The position numbers and the translations under genes were made by a program. Source: Trichomonas vaginalis G3 (Eukaryota; Parabasalia; Trichomonadida; Trichomonadidae). From it: 64,000 nucleotides of DNA. Shown piece after piece: positions 28,782 to 41,800 of this stretch. Below the pieces are notes generated by a model. The model ran no database searches and was not told where the DNA came from. It saw only the letters and a list, made by a program, of their open reading frames with translations. Position 1 is the stretch's first letter, and each line of letters opens with the position of its first letter. The DNA lies in assembly GCF_026262505.1 (NCBI RefSeq), contig NC_067208.1, positions 8,007,962 through 8,071,961 of the forward strand, written 5' to 3'.

Positions 28782-29793
28782 TTAAGCTCGGAATCGCATT
28801 CGAAAATGTAAGAGCTGCATTGAGTTACCAGTTGAACCTGGATATTGTGCTTTACACATATATGATGAAAAATGGGAAAGCTTATGAATATAATAAGTAT
28901 TATTAACGTTATTAAGTATAACATTTCTACCTATTCTTATGTTATCACAAAAAATATCATTAATAACAATCCTTGATACTAGGATTCCACCAAATTCAAA
29001 ATATGCATTGTTACCAAAAAATGAACAATTTTCAATCAAAACTTCTGCACTTATTATAAATAGAGTATAAGTTGTTATATTTGCTTGTGAATTATTCAAA
29101 ACATTAGAAAATTTTAAATGATAATTGCCATGAAATAAACCTATTATTTCGATACGTGATTTTGTACCAAAAAAAAGTGGAAAAAGTCAAATTAGTAATT
29201 AGGATTGAGTTTCTAATAAAAATTCCTGCATTTAAGTCGGCCATACAGAAACTAGTGTTAATTGATTCAACTTGGATTATTCCATATGTAAGAATATTTG
29301 TATATGAATTTTCTAAATTACCGCATTTGTAATATGACGATTCATAATGATAATTTAGGTCATTTGAATTTCCACGTAATTGAATATATGAATGATGTCC
29401 AAGAAAGTTATATGTATTTGATTTGAAAGCACAAACACGATGGTGTACAAATGAGCCACTGTCTTTAAAATATATAGCTCCACCGTTATTGCGACTACTA
29501 CAATTTTTAAATAATGAATCTGAGATTAAACATTTTACTTGATGACTTTCGAAAAATATGGAAGATCTTTCACTAATTCCAATGAACGTGCATTTGAATA
29601 TAAAACATTCTCCATTGGTAATGTTTGTATCAATGTTTTCGCCAATTAATGGTTCTGAAGTTGGTGTGCTATTATAAAAGAGTTTCCAAACATCTTTTGA
29701 AGCAAAATCGAAATGGAAATGCGTAACATATGATCAAAATCCGGTAAATGTTTTTGGAAGTTGTGAGAATTCGATAAAAAAGTTGAAAATCAT
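28782..29793 (-). pseudogene. Pmp-like protein, broken near-copy of the 4303-5358 gene
   Basis: Nearly identical DNA to 4850-5290 over about 440 bp, and similar throughout (VWKLFYNSTPTSEPLIGEN, GGAIYFKDSGSF, GHHSYIQLRGNS, YKCGNLENSYTN, FSSYMCKAQYPGSTGNS). The start is MIFNFFIEF at 29793. One base change makes a stop at 29733-29735 (the intact copy has AGA), and the frame changes once between about 29100 and 29270. It is a recent duplicate or gene-conversion product that is no longer a full reading frame. Confidence 0.8.
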
Positions 29794-30329
29794 TTGGAAA
29801 ATAATTAAAACAATATGGAAAATGAAAAATTGATTTTTCGTTATATTCACGTAATCTGTGATTATTTTTCAATATGATATTGTTCATCTGAATTATTTAG
29901 AAAATTAATGAATCGAACAAAATTGATTTTCAATTTTTAATGTTTTAATAGATAAAATGAAAGAATATATGATATTTATATGAGTATGAATAAATAAAAT
30001 TAAGGTTTCTTGTTAATTGCATATAAATATTAATGAATTTCGTAAATTAAAAATTATTTCTTCAAAACAAGTATAAATTGAAATAATATTATGTTTCACA
30101 TCATTATATTGCTCTTTAAGTGATTTGATTTGGAATTATATTACTGAGTATTGGGATTAACATCGAATGAAGTGGAAATAATGTCAAATATCGGTTTTTC
30201 TTTAAAATAATAAAATGACATGTTCTTTTTCTTTAAAATCATTGCACAGTATTTTATGTAGTTAAATCATGGAAATAATGTAATTGATTATAAATTCAAT
30301 GAATAAAAATGAGGTTGAAAACGAATTTG
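29794..30329. other. Intergenic; holds the empty paralog of the element 1 target
   Basis: The first 150 bp resemble the region upstream of the gene at 4303-5358 (GATATTGTTCATCTGAATTATTTAG against GATATTATTGACATGACTTATTTG). TTTTCA at 29927-29932 corresponds to the duplicated target of element 1, uninterrupted here. No gene seen. Confidence 0.5.
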
Positions 30330-30663
30330 AAACAAAATAGCATTCTGATATAACTATATTGGAATTTGAATCAATGGTCGAAAAACAGTATGCGTTGTTA
30401 TTAGAAACTATACAATTAGAAATTTTTTAATTTTGAATGGAATATTGATTCCTCTGTCCAGAAAGAATTAGTGATGAATGTGAGTGAATAGAATCAACTC
30501 CATAAATTTCAACTTTATAAGCTGTTGATATAGATGAGAAGATTCTATATTGGATTTGTGATCCAGATGATATGTGAATAAGTAAATTTGAATTTAATAT
30601 ATGAGCTGGTGAGCTGTTTTGGAGTGTTTTAATGAAAAATATTAATGATTTCAAACAATACAA
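30330..30663 (-). pseudogene. Beta-helix protein fragment
   Basis: Minus-strand fragment with SGSQIQYRIFSS, and beyond a stop ISNCIVSNNNAYCFSTIDSNSNIVISECYFVS. This parallels the neighbouring gene at 30836-32479 (GGNLIQYRVCSYN, ITACIISNNNVDCISSTDSNSKITISDCYIES). It lacks both ends of the gene: a relic of a tandem duplication. Confidence 0.55.
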
Positions 30664-30835
30664 AGTTCTATTTCTTTGCTGAAACCTGATTGCAAATAGT
30701 TAAAATAGTAAATCAAACTACTCTATTCTAAAAATCCAAAATATGAATAAATTTGAAGCCAAATATAGTTTACAATGTGGGCATAATTTGAAGTATATAA
30801 CTAAATGGTTTATGAAAATGATAAATCAAAAAGAT

Positions 30836-32479
30836 TTATAAACACAAGATAGAAAATCGAATTAGATAAGAAGAATATTTTCGATATGAATTGTTTTTCA
30901 TAAATGAGCATTTACATTTGATGGGTTTCTTATCTGGTAAATAATCAAACTCAATAGATTTTTTACCAAATATTCTTCCTTTTCTGTTAATAGAATAAAT
31001 AACGACTATATGAGAACCATATTCAAAATCGGGTGGAAACTGAAAAACATTTTCAAAATATTGATAATTATTAACTCTTTCCTTGCTTGAGATTAATTTC
31101 GAAGTAGTATCTGATTCATCAAATGATAAATTAAGTCTTTCTGCATTCACATTCTCCTTCAATGAGATATTTCCTATAAAAGTAACACTATATCTACTGT
31201 AATATGAATCACTGACAGAAATTACCGCATAATCTTTGTATGTGAAGTCTGTACTTCTAATATTTGATTCATTTCCATCTGTTGAAATAACTTGTATTGT
31301 TATTTTGTGATTCCCAAATGCAAAAGTGGTTGGAATAGGATATGATTCTTCAACTTTCTGTGGAGAACCAGTCAATGATATATGATGACCAAGTTTTTTG
31401 TTCGTATTGTCATCATACCATATAATAATTTCTGAATTAGAATTTATATCTTTGTTGTAAATCGTCAAAGAAAAATTGACTTCTTTGTCAAATCCATTGA
31501 CTAATGGGTTATTTGTTATCTGAAATGATCGAATGTAAATGAAATTAGTAACAAAATTCGAACAAAAAGATGAATCTAAATGTGATAAGTCCAATTTCAA
31601 TGAATTTGTTGTTGCCATTGAAACAGTTCCTGTATTTGATAATGTATTTGATTCTATATAGCAATCAGATATTGTTATTTTAGAATTAGAATCTGTCGAA
31701 GAAATACAATCAACATTATTATTCGAAATAATACAAGCTGTTATTGTGAGATCTGAGTTAGAAATAGAACCGAAAATGGCACCTGATACGAAATATTCAG
31801 ATATACATTTATTGGATTTGACAATGAGATGATGAATTTTTCCAACAAAGGAATTATGACTATGGATACGGAGTTTTGAGGAAATATTATAGAATGTTGA
31901 GAAAGAAACATTATTTGAATTTTTAGATGATTGAATGTCATATCCAGAATCATAATCTGTTGAGTATATATTAGATATATTGATATTTTCCATCCGAAAA
32001 TTATCTCCTGATTGTCCAATTGTTGGTCCTGCTCCGATTGAGTTTGCAATTGTAGTTTCTAAAATATAATTGAGTGATGTTGATAAGGAATATGAATGGG
32101 TATAGCATGATGAGAATGTGCTTGTAGGTTGTGCTATTGTATTATATGAACAAACTCTGTATTGAATCAAATTTCCTCCAAATTTGTAAATAAGTGAGTC
32201 CGTCGTAATATCATCATCTTTAACTTTATTTGAATCAAATACTGTCTTATAAACTAAAACATTTTTAGAAGCGCTAAGTGAGTAAATTATTTCGGTATCG
32301 AAATTACTAAAGAGTGTATCGTGGACGAAGTAATTATCTGATTCTCTAGTAGGTAATGATCGATCTGAATGGGGGATATATTCGTCTTTCGTACTAAAAA
32401 ATGAGTTCCAGATATCATCTGGATAATGTTTATGATATTTAATATAATTGAATTGTAAAAACTTGATATACATATACAA
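30836..32479 (-). CDS. Beta-helix surface protein with Ig-like repeats
   Basis: A 547-residue host protein related to the Pmp-like family but longer. It starts with the family block HKHYPDDIWNSFF. Residues about 50-310 contain beta-helix turns rich in Asn/Ser (TACIISNNNVDCISS, SDCYIESNTLSN). Two related segments follow: about 325-425 (VNGFDKEVNFSLTIYNKDINSNSEIIIWYDDN..FGNHKITIQVISTDGNES) and about 430-520 (ISLKENVNAERLNLSFDES..YGSHIVVIYSINRKG), which look like bacterial-type Ig-like domains. I see no convincing C-terminal membrane span. Probably an extracellular or surface protein. Confidence 0.7.
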   Translation of the reverse strand: MYMYIKFLQFNYIKYHKHYPDDIWNSFFSTKDEYIPHSDRSLPTRESDNYFVHDTLFSNFDTEIIYSLSASKNVLVYKTVFDSNKVKDDDITTDSLIYKFGGNLIQYRVCSYNTIAQPTSTFSSCYTHSYSLSTSLNYILETTIANSIGAGPTIGQSGDNFRMENINISNIYSTDYDSGYDIQSSKNSNNVSFSTFYNISSKLRIHSHNSFVGKIHHLIVKSNKCISEYFVSGAIFGSISNSDLTITACIISNNNVDCISSTDSNSKITISDCYIESNTLSNTGTVSMATTNSLKLDLSHLDSSFCSNFVTNFIYIRSFQITNNPLVNGFDKEVNFSLTIYNKDINSNSEIIIWYDDNTNKKLGHHISLTGSPQKVEESYPIPTTFAFGNHKITIQVISTDGNESNIRSTDFTYKDYAVISVSDSYYSRYSVTFIGNISLKENVNAERLNLSFDESDTTSKLISSKERVNNYQYFENVFQFPPDFEYGSHIVVIYSINRKGRIFGKKSIEFDYLPDKKPIKCKCSFMKNNSYRKYSSYLIRFSILCL

Positions 32480-33197
32480 ATTAACCTAATCATGCTGGAA
32501 GGAGATCGTTTTAATATGTTAATATTGAATTTGAAATAAAATCTGGAGAATATTAAACACTATTTATTCAAGATTTGGATGCAAGTGATTAATTAGCATT
32601 GAATACGTAAAATTTCGCATGAAAACTGATTTAATAATGCCAAAGAAGTGAAAGCATTGAAATTCAAAACTATAAAAAAGTTCAATTGTCCATCAGAAAA
32701 ATTTATATTCTTATGAAAAAAAGTAACTACTTTTAAAATATGGTAGATTGATGGGACAACTTTTGAATACTTAAAATTTCGGATAATAAAAGTGGCGTTT
32801 TCATCGTTTTCGCACAAGCATTTTCTTATATTAATAACTTATTCAATTAATGTCTATTCTCAATAAAAATTTAATTTTATTTACGATAAATAAACGTTTT
32901 TCATCCAATATTACCAAATTTGAAAATAATGATAAATACAATGCTAGTTTCATAAGGATAAGACAAGGTTTCAGCGTACAAATGAAACAATAGAAATTTA
33001 ATGCAAATTAATAAATTTGCAAATTATTGATTAAAATTGAATATAAAATTTCTAATATTGGAAAGTAGGAAATCTGATACAAAAAAAGTTAAGGATATCA
33101 TTAGGATAAATTTTTTGAATTCAATTTGGATATTCACTCATGATTCATTTTCTCTTTTCTGTCACATAATGAATCTTTAATCGTAATTGAATCTGTT
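32480..33197. other. Intergenic, no gene seen
   Basis: AT-rich, with no family-like frame until the fragment at 33198. Short frames here lack any protein-like features. Confidence 0.45.
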
Positions 33198-33282
33198 TAA
33201 ATTCTATTCCCGGTCCTGTGTTTCCTAAAAATGAACGACTTTCAAAGAGAACAATCGAGTCGAATGCAGTTAAAGTTGTTGA
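33198..33282 (-). pseudogene. Pmp-like gene fragment
   Basis: Minus strand reads LTAFDSIVLFESRSFLGNTGPGIEF, clearly the counterpart of YAVDSTVLIENCSFLGNIGPGKEF in the intact gene at 43385-44380. The surroundings do not extend the match: a relic. Confidence 0.6.
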
Positions 33283-33623
33283 ATTTTGTTTTGAACAGTT
33301 GTTATTATGAATATGATTATCATTATATCATTGTGATGTATTGTATCATGTATTTTTTGGTAATAATATGTTAGAAAAAGATGACAAGTATCTATTGGCT
33401 CCCAACGAAATATTCATTAATGAAAATAAGTAAATAATTTTGTCACTTATTTTATAAGCCCGAAAAAAGTATAAGAACTTATTAAAATATGTATTCACAC
33501 GTATTATCGGATTGTAGCTTCTCAGAAAAAGTGTCAAAAAATTGGATTCTAAATCGCTATTTCATATAAGTAGTGAAATAGTATTAAATTATAACTTTAA
33601 TTTTTTAATTTATGAAAATATCT
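33283..33623. other. Intergenic, no gene seen
   Basis: AT-rich DNA between the relic and the discoidin-type gene. Nothing recognised. Confidence 0.4.
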
Positions 33624-34247
33624 TCAATTTAGTAAAAAAGTAAAAAATATGGAAACACTAACCGAGAATATCTGAAAATAATTAACTGGACAAGAGCAGA
33701 TAATATGAAGTGGATTTCCGTAGCAAGCAGATACTGGATTACATATCGCATCAAATAAATCTAAATATTGAATGGTTAAAAACTCAATAGATAAATCAAT
33801 CTGCTCAAATCTAATTGATTTATAAATTTCTGGCCTAACAGGTATTACAACAGGCTCTGATTTATTCAGATAGCTTGGATCATTGTTTCTGAAAATTGTT
33901 ATGTTTTGGTTCAATTCATCGGTTCCTGAAATAGAAAAATCTGTGGCATAATGCCATGCTAAATTATCAACTTGCTTGGAAATATAGGAAACGTGAGTTA
34001 GATATAATAAATTTTTGAATTTAACATCAACCCATATCGTTTTGAATTTGTTTGCGTAAAATTGAGAAAAGTCTTTTGAAACATTAAGCATTGCAGTATT
34101 ATATAATGTTGGGTATCTTCCTTCTGGATGAAACCAACTAGAATTTAAGGAAAAAGTTGAGTTATCGTTAGGATATAAGTATCGTACAATTCCATTTTTT
34201 GGCCCATTAATTGAAGGAATGAATTTCTTTAATTGTCTTACAGACAT
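33624..34247 (-). CDS. F5/8-type C (discoidin-like) domain protein with membrane tail
   Basis: 207 residues. The core reads WVDVKFKNLLYLTHVSYISKQ, AWHYATDFSISGTDELNQNITIFRNN and KSIRFEQIDLSIEFLTIQYLDLFD, the pattern of F5/8 type C (galactose-binding-like) domains: hydrophobic-D-hydrophobic-x-F, W-x-x-x-S-G-S/T-D-x-x, and the late R-F block. A cysteine-bearing stretch follows, and the last 20 residues (YFQIFSVSVSIFFTFLLN) form a hydrophobic helix with no cytoplasmic tail, which could be a membrane or GPI-type anchor. Trichomonads have many such proteins. Whether it binds a carbohydrate is not shown. Confidence 0.6.
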   Translation of the reverse strand: MSVRQLKKFIPSINGPKNGIVRYLYPNDNSTFSLNSSWFHPEGRYPTLYNTAMLNVSKDFSQFYANKFKTIWVDVKFKNLLYLTHVSYISKQVDNLAWHYATDFSISGTDELNQNITIFRNNDPSYLNKSEPVVIPVRPEIYKSIRFEQIDLSIEFLTIQYLDLFDAICNPVSACYGNPLHIICSCPVNYFQIFSVSVSIFFTFLLN

Positions 34248-34533
34248 TCAAATTTTCAAAATTGAAATTAACAATGAATATATGGAACAATGTCACATAT
34301 AGCTAATTATGACAATAAATGCTAAACAAACTTAATTTGCCTTTTTGTCTGATGGATGCAAAGTCTTATTAATATTATCAGACTATATACTGAAATATTG
34401 AATATATCTTTTGGAGATATGAAAATAGTTATGGAAATATTTCCCAATTTCGTTAGTTCCCTATGAGTAATTACAACAAAATTCTGAAAAAGAAAAATAT
34501 GTCAAAATGTGACATAAATGAATGAAAAAGTGA

Positions 34534-35559
34534 CATGCATTTTCTTGTATCAAAAATAGGGAAATCCACAGAGATGGGATTTCCGAAAGTCTTTGGGAAT
34601 CTTTCTTCAATGATCAAGGTCCGTCATCAACAACATATACAAACAATCAAAAAGTCGACCTTTCAAGTTATGAAGATTTTTACTTATCGATTTCTAATTT
34701 TATTGAACTTTCTAATAGTGTTGTCAATGTCAGTAAATCAGGTCTCCGATTCCTTCATTGTCGATGTTCATTCAAAAATTGTTCAAAATCTGATGGCAAA
34801 AGTGGCGGTGCCATCCTGTATCAAGGAAACAGTGCTATTGTCCAATACCAATTTTGTTCGATTGGCTGTTTCTTAACTCGTGGTACTTGGGCACAACATT
34901 CTTATACTGTATTAGCAAAAAACAGCCAATTTCATAATGATATCATCGAAAGTACTTTATTTTCTTGTGGCCGAAACTACGAAACATATGCTACATTATT
35001 TTTAAAATATGGCGAAGTTCAATTTCTTAATAATAACGTTAGTAATTGCAAAAGCAAACAGTATTTAGGCTACCGAATTGAATATGGCAGCGGTAACTTT
35101 AGTTATTGTACTATTGAGTCTAATTCAGAAAATCCTGGTGATGGTTGTCTTCTCCATGACTATCCTTCCATAGCCAAAATGAGTCATTTCAATGTAATTA
35201 ATAATACTAATAAAGATAAATACCTAATTTGGTCATTAGCAGATGCAAAACTTACAGTTGAAGATTGCGTAATACTAAATAACGATGTTAAATACGCATT
35301 TTATTTATCTAACGATCATCAAGATGCAGGCTATCTAATAGTTATCCATTGTTACACAGATAATTCGTTAGTAACCCAAACTCGAGGTGTAGTTGATTTA
35401 TCACGAATTTCTACAAACTCATTCATTAATATGAATGAACATTTAAATCTTGGAGAATGTCAAACAAGACTTTTTAAGAATGACATTGTTAATAATATCA
35501 TTCATCACTCAAGAAATAATTTGACATTCTTTAGTTCACTTTTTGAAAATGTCATTTAA
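34534..35559 (+). pseudogene. Beta-helix protein, long frame without a native start
   Basis: A 341-codon open frame with family features (SLWESFFNDQGPSS, RCSFKNCSKSDGKSGGAILYQGNSAIVQYQFC, AQHSYTVL, ESTLFSCGRNYET, VSNCKSKQ), ending FFSSLFENVI. The frame opens after a stop at 34531-34533 and has no ATG until 35179, which would cut off the conserved first half. An ATG at 34535 (MHFLVSKIGKS) lies in another frame. Either a small frame change or a short intron separates start and body, or this is a decaying gene. The body itself looks under selection. Confidence 0.6.
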
Positions 35560-35897
35560 ATATTTCAATTAACAATAATCTTTTTTGAAATTTTATTTTT
35601 TTGGCCAAATAAGTCGAGTTTTACATATTTGATTTACAATTTAACATGAATATGCAATACCGATGCATAAGATTTGTGTCCTTAATGTCAAAAAATGAGA
35701 GTATAGCAAGAAAATTATCTTCAATTGATGTCAAATTTAACAAATAAAAATATCATTATTGTTCAAAATGAAAATAGATAATAATATCAGAAAATGAAAC
35801 AAATGCAATAAAGATATAAATAAAATATACTTTTAAAAGATAAAACAAATAAAATATATAAATATAAATATAAAAAAATATAAGAATAATATGAAAG
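35560..35897. other. Intergenic, no gene seen
   Basis: Spacer between two convergent genes, rich in ATATAAATATAAATA-type runs near the 3' end of the giant gene. Confidence 0.5.
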
Positions 35898-38800
35898 TTA
35901 AACAGAGGCAGAAAGAGCAACATCACCTTCCATAGTGCAGATGAGAGATTTAGAATGTGGACAGTAGATAGATTCAAGCATCTTTCGTTTGTCGGGAAGA
36001 ACTTTAGCAATACGAAGTGTCCGTGCGTCGATGATAGTAAGTTGATCATCGAATGGAGCTGCGATGAATGATGAATGACCATCAATCTCAATCTTGCTAG
36101 CACTACCAACAGGAACATTAGAATCGATGTGTGAAAGTTGTGTACCATCAAATGAAAATGATGAAATGCCTTCCGTCGGAGATGTGGCAACTAAAATACC
36201 GATATCAAACAAATAAATGTTTGTGTACTTGTGTGAGATCAAAAATGATTTAAGTGTACTCATATCATTCATAGATGACAAAACAACTTTACCAAATGAA
36301 TCTAATGAACAAATTAATCCTGAACTAGATGATGAATCAATAGAATTAATACGCATTCGACTAATATTCAATGGATAGAATTCGTGATCTTTAAAGATAG
36401 CAGGTGTCTCATCGCCAAAGATAGAAATAACACTCTCTGTGTTGCTCAAGATAACAAATCGTTCATAATCAATAGATGTGATGGATTTAACTTGTGATGT
36501 AAAAATGAATTCGTCACGTTCACTACTGTTGCAGTCACCAATGAAAAGACTGTCGAAATAATCACCAGAACAGATGATTTTATCTAAATATATCTGGGAA
36601 CAACAGATGCCTTTGACAGGAAGAACACGAACTAAAACACTGTCGCTTTTGTCGCTGTCAATGAATTTGTAGATTTGACCTTTCTCCGTAAGACCGTAAT
36701 CCGAATTAACAAATGAAACCTCATTATTGAATTTAACTTTGTCTTTGAAGACTAATGATGAAATAAAGACATTAGATTGTTGACTGTCGTCACTGAATGT
36801 GACATGGCGAAGTTTCTTGCCTAATGTTCGTTCTGTCCATTCAATAACAGAATTACCCGAACTTTGTAGTTCAAGTGATTTAAGATTGTTCCATTTATCA
36901 AGTGTTTGTTGAAATGTGAAGTCGAATGCGGACAAGATTTTATCACTGATCTTGCCTTGTTCGGTAACTTCGGGGAAAATAGGCTGATTATCAAAAAGAT
37001 TAAATGATTTGCCGTTAAGGAAATTCTCCCATAAAACATAGTCAAAAACACTGATAGGATCAACAAAGATAGGATCTTTGAAAAGATCAGAAATGATTTT
37101 TTCAAGAATTGAAACTTGTAAATCTTCGAAAACAATCAAAAGCATCTTACCATCTTTCAAATAAACTTCGAATGATTTGTCACTTCGAATGATACAACTG
37201 AAGATACTTCCAAAAATGATCTGTAAACCACCAACAATAAGACGTGTTTTGTCAAGATAAAACAAACAATTGTATTTGCGCTGTTGACAAAAACACTGAC
37301 ATTTAGCAACTAAAAAATTGTCACTAAAAAATGAGAAATCATTAGGAAACTGATTACCAAGTGGCCATTTGTTGATTTCAACTAAATCAATCTTAAATGT
37401 TGTAGACAAAACGGGATGGAAATGGTTGTCGAACCAAACATAATTATCAAGTTTTTGAGCTTTAGGTTTGTCAAGTTTTTCGATGATAACTGGTGTTTGT
37501 TCGTTGTCGAATGTGTTGATCTTACTAATTTCGACAATCATCTTTTGAACAGAAATCTCTGAAAATGAGATTTCTTTGAAACTATTTGCAAAAACTAAAT
37601 CAACATTCAACTTCTTTTGATTGCTCTGAATGAATTCGTTCAATGAGTTCTTGTTACTAATAAGATTTTCTTCTTCTTCAAAACTGATGTGTGAAACAAA
37701 TCGTTCAATCAATTCGTTGTTATACATCATACGTTCACCAAAGTTTTCAACAAAAAAGTGATTTAAGTTTTTATCATTGAAAATAGAACTTTCGTCACTC
37801 AACAAATGACGTTCGAATGAACCAAATAACTTACAATATTTCTGAACAAATTTGCCAAATGTGCCTTGCCAATATGTAAGAAATGTGACTGAGTTGTAAA
37901 GTGAATATGAAAATGATGAAAAACAGTTAATATGACAAATATCGGGTGGAAAGATTTTCTCAAACAAAATCATTAAATCTCCAACACGGTTTGGATCAAC
38001 ACGTGAAACATTGCTGAAAACATATGTAACAATGGAACTGATTTTCAATGAATTAAAGATTTTTTGTTCCATTTCTTCCTGTGAAAAATTTTTCATGTAA
38101 TTAAGAAATGAAACAGACAAATCAATGTCTAAGTAAAATCCTTTAGAATCAACACGCATACCTAATGTTAATGGGAACAATTCTCGAAAGATCTCTTTGT
38201 TGAACAAATTAACAAAATCGGTGTATTTAACTGCAACATTTGGAACTTTTGTTGGTAAAATAAAGCCACCACTAAGACCAAAAAGTTTCATAAGTTCTGA
38301 GTTTTGTGTGAAAATGTCACTCTTTGGTAAACAATGAATAAATGTGAAGATCATCGTTGTGAAACGAACAATGTCGATCTTAGATGGTTTAGTAGAGTAT
38401 TTGATTGTCAAAAGTAAGATGTTTCGGATGAATGGAACAACATCAACACGTTTATCAAGACCAAGCATATAAATAGAGTACAAAATAGTTTCAAATCGCA
38501 TATGTTTGAATGTCAATGAAACGGAGATGATTTTTGCAACCAAAACTTGTAAATTATTTGCAATCGTGAAATCAATAACACGTTCATTCGTTCGAAAAAG
38601 TGAGTAGAAGAACCAGATCTGTGGAAATGGAGCTTCCATAAGCATAGCAATGATTAATGGATTTTCTTCTGAGATTTTGTTGATTTGACTGAAGAAATCA
38701 TTCAATAATTGACTATCATGAAATTGTGATGTAACAATTAAAACAGAAAAGAAAATTGAGTTATGTAACAAACTCAAGAATGCTTTGCTCAATTCTAACC

Positions 38801-41800
38801 ATGATTCTTTTGTGATAAAACTTGCGGCATCTGCACGTGTCTTGTCATCTTCTAACAAATAAATTAATCGGAATAAAAGAGATGTCAACATTTCACTTGT
38901 CAATTTCCACAAAATTTTTGATGTTTCTGAATTAAGATTGATAATTCCAAACAATCTTAATAACAACTCCAAAGACAATTTCTCTGGCGCATTCTTTGAG
39001 AAAGAGATAATTGCTTGTTTATCATCTTTCGAACAAGAAATCGATAAATACTCGAATAATATTTTCCAAAGCAAATTTCTTAAAATAACATTATCACAAA
39101 GAACAATATAATTAAACAAATATTGACAACTTAAAATATTCGCTGTCAAATGTATAAAATCATGCATTATTTGTATATGTGTTGTTTCAAACAAAGTTTT
39201 GATTATAGATAAATCCATCGACATCCAAAGTTTGAAATTAAACAAAATATGTCTGAAATATTGATTCCTTATCTCTTCGTCTTTAATTAACTCCCAAATT
39301 GCTTCCAATTCTCGTGCACTCTCTAAAGTAAACAATTTTGAATCAATTTTATTGGAAATGAAACTTCCAAATACTTCAACATTCATTACTTTGAACAAAT
39401 TCTTGATGAAATCAGGATTTGTCGCCATCAGCATTCTCATAATTTTCAAAACAAATGTGAGTTCATTTGAATTTGAACATAATTTCAACAACCTGATAAT
39501 GCCGTTTGTATGTAAAATTGCTGTATGAATATTTTGGAAAGAAACGATTTTTCCATTGAATTCTGCCTTGACAAATTTCGATTCTATTTGGTTTATCAAA
39601 TAATTACTTCTTCTATGGAAAGGTGTTAAGAGAATTATCAAATCATTTAAGTCTTTTTTGGTTTGCATTTCTTGAGGATCAATTTTTGACAAAGAATTTG
39701 TTTGTTCAATAGAAAGAGGAGCTTTAAACATATGGAAACTAGAAACAGAAATCTGAGCAGGAGCTAAGTAATGACTTAAAGCACCAATAGTTATTTTAAC
39801 TGTACTTTCTTTGCCAAGTTTAAATGATTCCCATGCAGTTGTCACGTTTTCTCCATCAATAGAAATCATGAAATCGAAACCTGAAATGTTGACAACTAAA
39901 TTATACCATTTCTTAGTTGTCATTGTTTTGTTTGTTTTTATTGTATTTCCGTTGGTTGACATATAATGCAATGTCAATGAATTAATAAATATGGAAATAC
40001 AATCACCTGTATCACTCGTGATAGAACAAATCGTGTGTTTATTGATTTGTCTATCGATTCTGAAACATAAACAAAATGAAAATCCTTTTGAGTCACTTTT
40101 TATCTTCACGTTATTTATGTTGATCATTGTTTTGAGACCTGTCAAAGTAATGAAATTAGTGAATCCTGTTGGAATCGAATTAACACCTTCCACCATTAAT
40201 TTCATCACTTTCATGAAGTATTCTTTTGATTCATGCGGACTAAATAACTGAAGAAAATAGCGTGGTTTGAAATCCCATGAAAACTGAGTGATCAAAATTT
40301 TTTCAATTATCGTCGAAGATTGAGAGTTTATATCGGTTATTTGACGATAAAAGTTGATCAAAATATCAGTAAAATGGGAATTCGAAATCATCGCGTTATT
40401 CGTCCAACAGTAATCAATGATACAATGGATGAACGCGAGTAATCCTGCATGGCTTGGTTTGTCATAAGTTGCGTTGTGCAGCATGATCAAACTCTCAGGA
40501 TTTTTGATGAAATATGAGTTCAATTCTCCGGTGATAAATGTTTGTTTTTCGAAAACAAAATAAAGGAGAACATCTATAAGGGCTGGTATATTCTGGTTAT
40601 CGGTATTATAAAACGCAAGCTGGGCATCATAGAAGTCTTCGTTGTATCTGTTGAGTTTTTCGCGGTTTTGAGGTTCGTCCATTACAATTAAGATCAAAAC
40701 CCTCAACATTTTCAGTGCGCAGTGGTATCCATCAACTTTGAGGATCTTGAGGATACTGGAAATGTCCGAAATAATGTTGTTCTGGACGATAAATTTTTGA
40801 AGATTATTTTTTTGTAATTCGAAAACTCCGTCGAGCTGGGAAAAGAGCTCCGTCAGGATGTTTAGCTTTCCATCGGTCTTGGTGACGATTCCGCTTAAGA
40901 ACTGATGGAAAATTTTACAAAATGATGCGAAACAATCTTCTTTCGTCACTAATTTCAACGAATCTCGGATTAACTGCGCGTAATATCCATGTAGTTCCAC
41001 ATCAAAGATACAATGGAATAGGAAACTTGTCATTTGGTCGATTTTCAGGACATTATTACAAATTGTTTCGTTTCTTAGAAGGATAGTAAGGAAAGAAATG
41101 AACTTATTGCGCTGTACTGGATATGGCGATGACTGTAGTGCCATTTCGTACCATACCAGAGCCTTAACAAGCTCTTGATAATTTATTGTCTCAATAAAAT
41201 CTTTCGGTTGGCGATTGAAAACGGTATAGAGGAACATTAAGAGTTCATCGCATATGTGTAAGTGTGAACCAATCATGTATTTGCAACACATAGCTAAAAT
41301 ATCCGATGAATACCTCGAACCTCGCTCATAATTCTTTAAAAATGAGTTCAATATCTCTTGCCTTGTATAATACCTTACATTATGCTCTTCATCTGTCATT
41401 TCTTCGATATTATAATCATAAATATAACTTATATCGAAAAGATCACGCAATAAATGAGTGAAAGGGAATATCTGAGCATTGTTGATATGTGCGAAAACAA
41501 AGAAAGCGTAGATTAATGAGTATTTTCCGCTTTTTTCGAAGCCATTCCATAAATCTTCTCCATTTATTATGTTTTTAGCGATATTCGTCATTTGTTCGGC
41601 CATGTTATCGGCAATTTTTCGGTTTCCGATCAATCTCAGAAGGTTATTGAGTAAATCAAGGGATTGAAGCACTTTTTGATGGATAATCTCTAGTTTCGTA
41701 GGTTGTAGTTCCTGTAAATTAGTTATTTCTTCACCGTAATGTGGTGTCATGTATGGTTTTCGTTCGACTAATTCGATATTCATGATTTTTTTGTCTTCTG

